DNA from: Sphingomonas sp. JC676
GTDB lineage: Bacteria; Pseudomonadota; Alphaproteobacteria; Sphingomonadales; Sphingomonadaceae
Assembly: GCF_014489075.1 (NCBI RefSeq)
Contig: NZ_JACTGR010000005.1
Location: forward strand, 390,674-454,673
Direction: 5' to 3'
Length of the DNA: 64,000 nucleotides
Positions 14,212-22,353 of the stretch are shown here, piece after piece. The notes under the pieces were generated by a model that made no database searches, was not told the origin of the DNA, and saw nothing but the letters and a program-made list of their open reading frames with translations. A program made the position numbers and the translations under genes. Each line of letters opens with the position of its first letter. Positions within the stretch are counted from its first letter, which is position 1.

Positions 14212-15960
14212 TCAATAGACGCATTGAGGCGGCATGCAGGGTGTACCGGATAACTTACCGAATTGGTCAGCGATCCGGCTGCGCATCGCGGCAAGAGCGT
14301 GCCTCAAGTCCGGCGACGAGGCATGGAGCTGAGCGAGATAGCGGGTACGATTGGCTGCGATACGGCCGGCTCGTTCGGCCTGCGTGGCTTGTGCCGTTGC
14401 GCCGGGAAGCGTGGTCGCGATACTGAATTCTGGTCGACCCTCAGTTTGTCGGGCGAACAGCGCGATCAGCGCATCGACGTCTTTGGGCAAGTCGGTCAGC
14501 CGGTTCTGGCGGGTTATATCTGGTTCGACCGCCGGTCCTTCCTCGTTGACAACCCTCACTTCCCACCCCTCCGTTTCGATCCGCCAGCGGACGAGACCAT
14601 CATCGGTGGCGAAGCCAAGCCGGATGCTCCCGAGCGGCGTAGGCATCAACGACGGCGTCTCGGGAACGGCGTAGAGCGTCGTGTCGAGTGACCAACCACC
14701 AAAGCGCTGAGTGGGTGCGTCCTCCCGACCTGGAAATACGCGAAAGGCGGCAAAATCGCTGCCTTGATAAAAAAAGCGTTCGCCGTGAGTCAATGTCGCC
14801 ACCACATTGCCGTTGCGATCGATTAGTTCTGAGCGATCGTTCTCAACGACTTGAGCGTGGCCCCGAGTATCAAAATCAGATGCGGAGCTGAAACGCGGTG
14901 GGAACGCCCACTGGCCGTCAACGCGGATGAAGCCCGCTTGATCGCCTTCTTTCGCCGCGGCGAGGCCGTGTTGGTCGAAGCCGCCTACCTGGGAGAAGCG
15001 TGCAGGGATGACGATCGCGCCCGTTTTCGCGTCCGCAAATCCGTAGCGGGCGGTGCCCTGATCCTGGAAGCGGACCAGCCCGTTAGCACTGACACCCCAG
15101 GCGTTCACGCCGGGCGCGAAGCGCGTCACCACCCGGCCTGTTGCATCAATATAGGCGATCTCGCCAGACCCAAGACCGACTCGGGCGAGCCCGGCAGGCG
15201 CATCAAGGCCGCCGTCAGCCCGGTCTCCGGTGAAGTTGCCAGCATAGCTAAATCGCTCGGGAATTACGAAGCGGCCGGTCCGGTCGACATAGCCCCAGCG
15301 CCCGCTGCTATTGTAATTGTAGCCCCCGGAAATCGTCGCGGGAGCAAGGCCATTGACGGCGAATGCGCCGATCCCACCAAAGCGAAGCGGGATGACCTCT
15401 TTTCCCGTGCGATCGATCGCGCCGAAGCGACCTGCACGACTGACGCCGGTCAGCGAGGCCCCCCTGAAAGGCCGAATAATGTCGTAGCGAGGCTCCACCA
15501 CGATCCGTCCGTTACGGTCGATCATCCCCGACGAAAGGCCAAAGCCCGAAGGATTGCGGATCTGCACAATCGCGAGGCCGTCGGCGTCATAGCTTCCTGC
15601 TCCGGCGAAGCCGGGCGCAATCACGATTCGCCCCGTCTCGTCGGCATAGCCCCATTTATCGCCGACCAGGACAGGCTCGGGTCCGTGCGAGAAAAGCGCA
15701 CGGTCGTAGCTCGCGTCGGCGACGCCGTCGAACCTCAATCCGGTGGTCGCACGGGTCCGCAGGTTCAGATAACCGGCCTTCCCTCCGCGCCAAATCGCAA
15801 CCCAATCGCCTTGAAAGAGAGGCGATCCTGCCTCCCACGTGGCGGGCTCCACCACGTTACCGCTGCGATCGACATACCCGGTCAGTGGAACACGTCGGGG
15901 GCTTTGGGCTTCTGCTGCGGTGGCAAACAGGAGGGAGGACAAAAGGAGGAGCCGTTTCAT
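14212..15960 (-). CDS. Exported WG-repeat protein
   Basis: A 582-residue protein made largely of WG beta-repeats, a module with the pattern G-x-W/F-G-Y-I/V-D-x-x-G. Examples are VGDKWGYADETGRIVIAPGF, AGRFGAIDRTGKEVIPLRF and SGRWGYVDRTGRFVIPERF. About eight repeats fill residues 25-420; the last 150 residues are non-repetitive and helical. A signal peptide (KRLLLLSSLLFATAAEAQ) directs it out of the cytoplasm. The ATG at 15960 is taken as the start because the signal follows at once; the frame is open to 16086. The function is unknown: WG proteins are assumed to be binding scaffolds. Confidence 0.85.
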   Translation of the reverse strand: MKRLLLLSSLLFATAAEAQSPRRVPLTGYVDRSGNVVEPATWEAGSPLFQGDWVAIWRGGKAGYLNLRTRATTGLRFDGVADASYDRALFSHGPEPVLVGDKWGYADETGRIVIAPGFAGAGSYDADGLAIVQIRNPSGFGLSSGMIDRNGRIVVEPRYDIIRPFRGASLTGVSRAGRFGAIDRTGKEVIPLRFGGIGAFAVNGLAPATISGGYNYNSSGRWGYVDRTGRFVIPERFSYAGNFTGDRADGGLDAPAGLARVGLGSGEIAYIDATGRVVTRFAPGVNAWGVSANGLVRFQDQGTARYGFADAKTGAIVIPARFSQVGGFDQHGLAAAKEGDQAGFIRVDGQWAFPPRFSSASDFDTRGHAQVVENDRSELIDRNGNVVATLTHGERFFYQGSDFAAFRVFPGREDAPTQRFGGWSLDTTLYAVPETPSLMPTPLGSIRLGFATDDGLVRWRIETEGWEVRVVNEEGPAVEPDITRQNRLTDLPKDVDALIALFARQTEGRPEFSIATTLPGATAQATQAERAGRIAANRTRYLAQLHASSPDLRHALAAMRSRIADQFGKLSGTPCMPPQCVY

Positions 15961-16302
15961 CCGCCCATCATGCACAGCAATGGGATAGTGAAAAGACGGC
16001 CTCGCAATACATGGCCATGCAATCATCCGGACGCGACCTATTCCAGGCCCGGATTGGTTTGCGGTCTTTGATAATCTGTATCTCAAAATTGTCGGCTAAG
16101 CGGCACGCAATCCCAAAAGCTGCCGGCCCGCTTTCCACCACTTCCGGCCATTCGCGATTTTATGAGTCTACGGCCTAATCTGGCGACGCCGGCGCGGTCT
16201 GCACCGTTTCTGCACGCGATCGACGCGAAAGCGCCGCGCCGCCAGCGTTCGCGGTGGATGCACCACCGCCAATAGCAGCCTCTCATCAAGGGAGGTGCCC
16301 CA
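15961..16302. other. Divergent intergenic region
   Basis: About 340 bp between the WG-repeat gene and the membrane-protein operon. It contains the second copy of the 17 bp repeat (16115-16131) within a longer decayed copy reaching about 16155. No gene or clear promoter was seen. Confidence 0.5.
16115..16131. repeat. 17 bp repeat, copy 2 (inverted)
   Basis: aaaagctgccggcccgc, exact reverse complement of 13926-13942. The following bases up to 16155 (ttccggccattcg) also recall the gaatgg starts of the hairpin repeats. Confidence 0.6.
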
Positions 16303-17892
16303 ATGCCCCAGGTTCGCCGTGTCGCCGCATCGATCGCGTCACGCCATAGCTTCGCGATCAAGCTCCTCGCGGCGGTTGCGCTGGTCGCAGCCGCCGACAT
16401 TCTGTTCTACTTCCAGGGCGTAGGCGCGACCCTGGGTGGGTTCGCGCTTCTGTGGACCGCAGCTCTGGTGATCGCGGTGGTTGGCGTCCGCCGGCACCCC
16501 CAGGCCGGGTTCGCCGCCGCACTTGCGATCCTCTATGCGCTGATCCTGATCGAAGCGCCGTCGCTGCTTGGCTGGACGTTGTTCTGGGCAGCGATATCCA
16601 GCGCCGCATTGCTCGCCCGGCGCCGCTTCGACAATGCCGGCGACTGGGCGCTCCGACTAGCGGCCTATGTCCTTCTCGGCGTCGCCCGGCCGATCGCGGA
16701 CCTGACCCGCATCGGCCGGCTGCCTGGCTCGAAAGGCGTCACCCGGCTCGGCAGCTTCGCAGCTGCGGCGGCGCTGCCCTGCATCGGCGGCGCGTTGTTC
16801 ATTGCGCTGTTCGCCGGAGCCAATCCAATCATCGGCAACGCCTTCGCCTCGATCCGTCCGCCCTATCTTTCGGACGTTCTGCTGCATCTCCTGTTCTGGA
16901 CAATCGTCGCGCACGCGGTGTGGCCAAGCCTGCGCCCCTCCACGATCGTAACCGGGACCGCCACGCCGGCGTTCGACATGCCCAGGATCCACGGAGTTCC
17001 CCCGGGCTCGATCGCGCTCTCCCTTTTCCTCTTCAACGCCATCTTCCTCGTCCAGAACCTGCTCGACATCGCGTTCCTCTGGAGCGGCGCGCCGTTGCCC
17101 GGATCGATCACCCTGGCCGACTATGCGCATCGCGGCGCCTATCTGCTCATCGTCACCGCCCTGCTCGCGGGCCTGTTCGTGCTGCTGTTCCTGCACCCGG
17201 GCAGCGAGGCCGCGCGCAGGCCGATGATCCGGCGGCTGGTGGTGCTCTGGATCGCGCAGAACCTCCTGCTGGTGCTGTCCAGCATCCTGCGCACCTGGGA
17301 CTATGTCGAAGCCTATTCGCTCACCATCCTGCGTATTTCCGCGCTCGCCTGGATGGCGCTGGTCGGCGTCGGCCTCTTCCTGATCTGCTGGCGGCTGATC
17401 GCCGACCGTTCCGCGCGCTGGCTGCTCAACGCAAATGCCATCGCCGCCGCGCTCGTGCTCAGCGCTGCGAGCATCGCCGACCTGGGAGCGGTCGCCGCCT
17501 GGTGGAATGTGCGGCACAGCGACAAGGTCGGGCAGAGCGGCAACGCGATCGATCTCTGTTATCTACGTTGGCTCGGCAGTTCGGCACTGCTGCCGGTCAT
17601 CGATCTGGAGAAGCGTGCGCAAGGGCCGGTCCTGCGCGACAGCATCGCCGCAATCCGTGCCGACCTGTATCGCGATCTCGCCTACAAACAGGCCGACTGG
17701 CATCGCTGGAGCTGGCGCGGCGCTCGCCAGCTCGCCTCCGCGCGTGCCGCGCTGGGCTTCCACCCGATCATCCCGAAACCGGCTCCCAACGGCCGCAATT
17801 GCGATGGCAGCCTCCCCCCGCCGGCTCCCGAAATTCTGCCGGCCGAAGACCTGTCCCAACGCTCCCCGTTGACCAACGAGGCAGAACAATGA
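16303..17892 (+). CDS. Polytopic membrane protein (DUF4173/DUF4153-like)
   Basis: A 529-residue inner-membrane protein with roughly ten to twelve hydrophobic helices, for example LLAAVALVAAADILFYFQGV, AAAALPCIGGALFIALFAGA and ALAWMALVGVGLFLICWRL. The segment FNAIFLVQNLLDIAFLWSG followed by LADYAHRGAYLLIVTALL is typical of the DUF4173/DUF4153 group. The last 130 residues are soluble. AGGGAGGTG lies just before the ATG. The stop overlaps the start of the response regulator (ATGA), so this is the first gene of a three-gene operon and is probably functionally tied to the two-component pair; no biochemical role is established. Confidence 0.85.
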   Translation: MPQVRRVAASIASRHSFAIKLLAAVALVAAADILFYFQGVGATLGGFALLWTAALVIAVVGVRRHPQAGFAAALAILYALILIEAPSLLGWTLFWAAISSAALLARRRFDNAGDWALRLAAYVLLGVARPIADLTRIGRLPGSKGVTRLGSFAAAAALPCIGGALFIALFAGANPIIGNAFASIRPPYLSDVLLHLLFWTIVAHAVWPSLRPSTIVTGTATPAFDMPRIHGVPPGSIALSLFLFNAIFLVQNLLDIAFLWSGAPLPGSITLADYAHRGAYLLIVTALLAGLFVLLFLHPGSEAARRPMIRRLVVLWIAQNLLLVLSSILRTWDYVEAYSLTILRISALAWMALVGVGLFLICWRLIADRSARWLLNANAIAAALVLSAASIADLGAVAAWWNVRHSDKVGQSGNAIDLCYLRWLGSSALLPVIDLEKRAQGPVLRDSIAAIRADLYRDLAYKQADWHRWSWRGARQLASARAALGFHPIIPKPAPNGRNCDGSLPPPAPEILPAEDLSQRSPLTNEAEQ

Positions 17893-18611
17893 TCCTGTGC
17901 CCCATGCCGCGCACCATCCTGGTCGTCGACGACGATCCCCATATCCGCCAGCTCCTGCTGTTCGCGCTCGACAAAGCGGGCCTCGACACGATCGAGGCGG
18001 AGGATGGCGAGGCGGCGCTCGCTTTGGCGGAGCGGCACCATCCGGACCTCGTCATCCTCGACATCAACATGCCGCGCATGGACGGGTTGGAGGTCTGCCG
18101 GCGCCTGCGCGCGGCAGGAGAGACGCCGATCCTGTTCCTGTCGTCGCGCGACGACGAGATCGATCGCGTGCTGGGGATCGAGCTCGGCGCGGACGACTAT
18201 GTCGTGAAGCCCTTCTCGCCGCGCGAGGTCGTGGCGCGCTCGATGGCGATCCTGCGCCGCACCGCTTCCCGCCCGCCCGCGGTGGACGAGAATCGGCCGG
18301 CGATCCGTCAGGGCCGTCTCACCCTCGATCTCGACGGCTGGCACGCGAGCTGGGACGACGAGATCGTCCAGCTCACCGTCAGCGAGTTCACCATCCTGCG
18401 CACGCTGGCATCCACGCCGGGCAAGGTCTTCAGCCGCGACGCCATCATCGATCGCCTGCACGGCCCCGGCTTTGCGATCACCGATCGAACGATCGACAGC
18501 CACATCCGCAATCTGCGCGGCAAGTTCACTGCGCTGGGTGGGCTGGACGTGATCGAGACCCGGTCCGGAATCGGCTATCGGCTGGGGAACTGCGCCGGCC
18601 AGGCCGGATGA
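17889..18611 (+). CDS. OmpR-family response regulator
   Basis: A 240-residue two-domain regulator. The receiver (about residues 8-125) has the acidic pair in VVDDDPHIRQ, the phospho-acceptor aspartate in LVILDINMPRMDG, the threonine/serine position in FLSSRDDE and the lysine in YVVKPFSPRE. The C-terminal winged helix ends with FAITDRTIDSHIRNLRGKF and GIGYRLG. It overlaps the upstream membrane-protein gene and the downstream kinase gene by 4 bp each. It should bind promoters when phosphorylated by the neighbouring kinase. Confidence 0.93.
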   Translation: MILCPMPRTILVVDDDPHIRQLLLFALDKAGLDTIEAEDGEAALALAERHHPDLVILDINMPRMDGLEVCRRLRAAGETPILFLSSRDDEIDRVLGIELGADDYVVKPFSPREVVARSMAILRRTASRPPAVDENRPAIRQGRLTLDLDGWHASWDDEIVQLTVSEFTILRTLASTPGKVFSRDAIIDRLHGPGFAITDRTIDSHIRNLRGKFTALGGLDVIETRSGIGYRLGNCAGQAG

Positions 18612-20185
18612 TCGGCGCGCTCAAACAGGCGGTGAAGGCGCGCTGGCCCCGCATGCGCCTGCGCACGATCCTGTTTGCGACCCTGTTCTTCGTCGCCGCG
18701 CTTCCGGGGTTCGGTGCGATCTTCCTTCGCGTCTATGAGAACACGCTGGTTCGCCAGACCGAGGCCGAGCTGGTCGCGCAAGGCGCGGCGCTCGCAGCAA
18801 CCGCGCAGGCAGTATGGCCGGGCGCCACCACGCCGCCACTCGGCCCTTCCCGTTTCCTGCCGGAGGCGCCGCGCATCGATCTGAATTCCACGCCGATCCT
18901 GCCCGAACGGCCGACGCCCGCTCCCGTCGTCCGCGCGCCCGATCCCGCAACGCTTGCCACGGCGCAGCGCCTGCTTCCGATCTTCGCGGCCACGCGCCAG
19001 ACTACGCTGGCGTCGATCATCCTGCTCGACGGCGCCGGCAATATCCTGATCGGCCCGGGCACCGGCGGAAACTATGCCGCGCTTCCCGAGGTCCAGTCGG
19101 CGCTCGCCGGCGAGCCCGCCACGGCGCTGCGCCGCAATGGCGCCTATCGCCAGGTCTATCGCTTCGAATGGCTGTCCCGCGCCGCCGCGATCCGCGTGCA
19201 TCATGCCCGGCCCATCGTCGTGAACGGTCGTGTCGTCGGCGTGCTGCTGCTGTCGCGATCGGCACGCGCGCTGTTCAGAGGGCTCTATGAGGACCGCGGC
19301 AAGATCGCGCTCGGCATCCTCGTCATATTCGGCATCCTGGTAGTGCTGAGCGGCGTGCTCTCGCGCGGCATTGCCCGTCCGATCGAGGCACTCAGCGTCG
19401 CGACGCGCGCCGTATCCGCGGGCGGCGGTGCCATGCCCGCGGTCCCGCCCACCGCAGCAATCGAGATCCAGAGCCTCTATGTCGACTTCGCGTTCATGGC
19501 GCAGGCGATCGATCGCCGCTCGCGCTATCTGCGCGACTTCGCCCATGCCGTCAGCCACGAATTCAAGACGCCGCTGGCCGGCATCCGCGGCGCGCTGGAG
19601 CTACTCCGCGATCATGCCGGCACCATGTCGGACGAGGAACGTGATCGTTTCCTCGCCAATGCCGATGCCGATGCCGAACGGCTGACCCTGCTCGTCTCGC
19701 GGCTGCTCGAACTGGCCCGAGCCGATATGTCGCAATCTGCGATTCTTGCCGAGATCGCGCTCACTCCGGTCATTTCGAAGGTCGCGGACGCGGAGCGCTT
19801 CCCCGGGTTCGACGTCGTAGTGCACGACCCGGCCACACTGACCGCGGCCGCGCCCGGAGACACGATAGAGACCGTGCTCGCTGCATTGATCGCCAATAGC
19901 CGTCAGGCGGGCGCTACCGTCGTGACGATCGGCTTGGAGACCGCTGGCGACGATATCGCGATCACCGTCTCCGACAACGGCCCGGGAATAGCCGAGCCCG
20001 ACCGCCTCCGCGTCTTCGAACCCTTTTTCACGACACGCCGATCCGGAGGTGGAACGGGACTTGGTCTCCCGATCGTCAGATCTCTGCTTCAGGCCCATGG
20101 CGGATCGGTCGACTTGATCGACAACGCGGGCGGGACGGCCTTCCGCATCCTTCTGCCTCGTAGCGCGGATCCGTTTGACCAGTGA
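18608..20185 (+). CDS. Sensor histidine kinase, partner of the upstream regulator
   Basis: A 525-residue inner-membrane kinase. One helix near the N-terminus (TILFATLFFVAALPGFGAIF) and another at about 235-255 (LGILVIFGILVVLSGVL) frame a periplasmic sensor of about 200 residues with proline-rich linkers. A HAMP-like region, HisKA with the phospho-histidine in HAVSHEFKTPLAGIRGAL, and an HATPase domain (ISDNGPGIAEP-like VSDNGPGIAEPDRL, GGGTGLGLPIVRSLLQAHGG) follow. The layout recalls CreC/BaeS-type kinases. The ATG overlaps the regulator's stop. The signal is unknown; the operon suggests a link to the cell envelope. Confidence 0.92.
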   Translation: MIGALKQAVKARWPRMRLRTILFATLFFVAALPGFGAIFLRVYENTLVRQTEAELVAQGAALAATAQAVWPGATTPPLGPSRFLPEAPRIDLNSTPILPERPTPAPVVRAPDPATLATAQRLLPIFAATRQTTLASIILLDGAGNILIGPGTGGNYAALPEVQSALAGEPATALRRNGAYRQVYRFEWLSRAAAIRVHHARPIVVNGRVVGVLLLSRSARALFRGLYEDRGKIALGILVIFGILVVLSGVLSRGIARPIEALSVATRAVSAGGGAMPAVPPTAAIEIQSLYVDFAFMAQAIDRRSRYLRDFAHAVSHEFKTPLAGIRGALELLRDHAGTMSDEERDRFLANADADAERLTLLVSRLLELARADMSQSAILAEIALTPVISKVADAERFPGFDVVVHDPATLTAAAPGDTIETVLAALIANSRQAGATVVTIGLETAGDDIAITVSDNGPGIAEPDRLRVFEPFFTTRRSGGGTGLGLPIVRSLLQAHGGSVDLIDNAGGTAFRILLPRSADPFDQ

Positions 20186-20194
20186 TATGGCGTC

Positions 20195-20527
20195 TCAGGC
20201 CGATCCTGCGGCCACGGATTTCGCCTTCACCTTGCGCACTTCGGCCAGCTGCCCTTTCAATATCGCGATCGTGTCCGCCTCGGCGGGGCTCACGCCTTCC
20301 AGCTTCACATGATCGATCAGGACCTCCAGCGCGTCGCCGATGCGGCCAAGCTGGCGGCCATAGCTGCCCACTTCGTCGAGGATTCGCTGCTCGGTTTCCG
20401 GATGGGCAGTCTGCCCCATGTCGATGTTGATCAGCCCGAATTGCGCGCCCTGGCTGTTGAACGTCCAGGGGTTGATGGCCTGCCACAATTGCTCGGGCGC
20501 CAACGCGAACGAGAAGGATTTCCGCAT
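20195..20527 (-). CDS. Small conserved-looking protein of unknown function
   Basis: A 110-residue soluble protein without recognised domain. The N-terminal half has an aromatic LWQAINPWTFNSQGAQFGLI stretch and the C-terminal half is a predicted helical region (EQRILDEVGSYGRQLGRIGDALEVLI). GGAGG lies upstream of the ATG. It ends 9 bp from the end of the convergent kinase gene. Similar short proteins are common in sphingomonads without known role. Confidence 0.7.
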   Translation of the reverse strand: MRKSFSFALAPEQLWQAINPWTFNSQGAQFGLINIDMGQTAHPETEQRILDEVGSYGRQLGRIGDALEVLIDHVKLEGVSPAEADTIAILKGQLAEVRKVKAKSVAAGSA

Positions 20528-20601
20528 TGCGTGCCTCCATCGAAGGGAAGCACATCCTAGCTCATTGTGCGTCGCAGCAATAGTCGCGGCAGCTCGCTTT
20601 T

Positions 20602-21555
20602 TTAGGCGAGTTCCGCCAGCGCCGACTCCCAGGCACGCGCCTCGTCGTCGCGCCGCGCATGGATCAGCAGCGATTGCGCCACGCCGGTCGCGGGATCCAC
20701 CTCTATGCTGGCGTCGTACAGAAAGGTCGCATTGCCGCTGATCGTCACGTTGCGCGCGACGTCGGCCCGCCCGCGCACCAGCCCGCCCTTGTTGAACACG
20801 CGCACGTCCCGGCCGAACGGCACCCGCCCCGTCAGCCCTGCCGCCAGCACCGACGCCGCCATCGCGCTGCCGCAGCTGTTGGTCAGCCCCACGCCGCGCT
20901 CGAAGGTACGGACATAGAGGTCCGTCGGCCCGCGTTGCTCGACGAACGAGACGTTCGCCCGCGCCGGGATTAGCGCCGGTCCGGCCTCGCACCAGTTCCC
21001 CAGCGCCACCAGCTCGTCCTCGTCGACATGCTCGACAAAGGTCACCAGATGCGGGTTGGGCATCGCCACAGCGGTGAAAGCGCGCTCGGTCGGCAGCCCG
21101 GCAATAGGCGCGTCGATCACGGAATCGATACCGTTCGTCAGTCCGACGTCCGCTGCGGAGACCGAGGCCGGCCCCACCGTGGTGCGCACCGTCGCCACGC
21201 CGGGCGCCAGCGCCGCCTCGCGCGCGACGTCCGCCGCGCTTGTCTTGAGCCCGACCAGCGCGCCATCGATCCCGAGCAACTCGAATCCTAGCCGAGCGGT
21301 GCAGCGCAGGCCGTTGAGGCAGGTCTCCGCCTCCGACCCGTCCGAATTGAACATCCGCATGCCGAACGCAGCCGGGTCGTCGCCGTCCGTCAGCAGCAAC
21401 AGCCCGTCGCCGCCCACCGGCCCGTCGCGGTCCGCGAGCCCGCGGGCAATGCCCGCCCATTCGGCGTCGCTCAGCGCGAGTCCGCGCGCGTCGATCAGCG
21501 GAAAATCGTTCCCCGAACCATGGCATTTGATGAAGGCGAGTTGCATGGCCTCCAT
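20602..21555 (-). CDS. Divergent diaminopimelate epimerase (DapF-like)
   Basis: A 317-residue protein of the DapF fold, a cytoplasmic enzyme that converts LL- to meso-diaminopimelate using two cysteines. Recognisable elements are KCHGSGNDFPLIDAR, MFNSDGSEAETCLNGLRC (first catalytic Cys), PNPHLVTF, ANVSFVE, VRTFERGVG and NSCGSAMAAS (second Cys). The usual CGNG reads CLNG, and the usual GETxACGTGA reads GLTNSCGSAM, so the loops around both cysteines are unusual although the cysteines and the Glu-Arg pair remain. It may be a paralogue acting on another amino acid. The ATG at 21555 is followed by a second at 21546 with GGAGG close upstream; either is possible. Confidence 0.8.
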   Translation of the reverse strand: MEAMQLAFIKCHGSGNDFPLIDARGLALSDAEWAGIARGLADRDGPVGGDGLLLLTDGDDPAAFGMRMFNSDGSEAETCLNGLRCTARLGFELLGIDGALVGLKTSAADVAREAALAPGVATVRTTVGPASVSAADVGLTNGIDSVIDAPIAGLPTERAFTAVAMPNPHLVTFVEHVDEDELVALGNWCEAGPALIPARANVSFVEQRGPTDLYVRTFERGVGLTNSCGSAMAASVLAAGLTGRVPFGRDVRVFNKGGLVRGRADVARNVTISGNATFLYDASIEVDPATGVAQSLLIHARRDDEARAWESALAELA

Positions 21556-21578
21556 CTAAGAGGCGAAGCGGCTTTTGG

Positions 21579-22253
21579 CTACGCTGCCGCCGCTGTCGCC
21601 GACACGGGTCCGCCGAGCGCCGTCACCGCTGCCTTGTCCTTGGCGATGGCCGCCGCGAAGCTTGGTCGCGCCAGGATCGCCGCGACATAGTCGGCGGTGC
21701 GCGGATAGCGCGCCGCGTCGACCGTCACGTCGATGCACCCCAGGGTCGCGAAGGGACTTGCAATGGCGATATCGGCCAGCGTTATCCGGTCCTCGACCAG
21801 GAAACCGCTGTCGGGAATCACGCTTTCCAGATAGTCGAGCAATGGCGGCAGCTGCTCGTGCTCGGCGGCATCGGCGGCCTGGTGGTCACACGGCTGCTTC
21901 AACACGCGCGGCAGCACGAAACGGTTTCCGAAGATCGCGCTACCCGCGGCGATCATCATCGTGTCGGCCACTTCGTCGAACCAGATCGTCCGCGCGCGCG
22001 CGCAAGGCTCGGTGGGGATCAGCCCGGGTTCGGGAAACTTGGCCTCGAGATAGGCGACGATCGCGCTCGAATCGCTGATCGCGAAGTCGCCATCCTGGAA
22101 CCCCGGTATCTTGCGGAACGGGCTCGCCGCCTCGAATTCCGGCCCGCCACGGCCCAGCCCGGCGGGCCGCACCTCGAGCTCCAGTCCTTTTTCATGGCCG
22201 AAGACCACGCATTTGCGCACAAATGGCGACAGGGTCGAACCAAAGACGATCAT
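21579..22253 (-). CDS. Glutathione S-transferase family protein
   Basis: A 224-residue cytosolic protein. The N-terminal thioredoxin-like domain begins MIVFGSTLSPFVRKCVVFGH, with SPFVRK in the active-site position, and has the FRKIPGFQDGDFAISDSSAI segment (cis-proline and Asp-Ser that hold glutathione). The C-terminal helical domain contains LVEDRITLADIAIASPF, the N-capping box of the GST fold. The start at 22253 is chosen because GGGAGG lies seven bases upstream; another ATG lies six bases earlier but too close to that site. Substrates are unknown. Confidence 0.88.
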   Translation of the reverse strand: MIVFGSTLSPFVRKCVVFGHEKGLELEVRPAGLGRGGPEFEAASPFRKIPGFQDGDFAISDSSAIVAYLEAKFPEPGLIPTEPCARARTIWFDEVADTMMIAAGSAIFGNRFVLPRVLKQPCDHQAADAAEHEQLPPLLDYLESVIPDSGFLVEDRITLADIAIASPFATLGCIDVTVDAARYPRTADYVAAILARPSFAAAIAKDKAAVTALGGPVSATAAAA

Positions 22254-22353
22254 GTACATTCCTCCCCGCGATGGGCGCTGGCTTAGTATTTCGGTCACAC
22301 GGGCAACCGAGTTTACCGCGACAGTCCGGTGGTGCTGTGCAAGGATTGGTCGA

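Noticed and set aside
20570..20600. Terminator after the DapF-like gene
   Set aside because: The stem (ctcgc/gcgag) is only 5 bp with an A-rich loop and no T-run in the direction of transcription.
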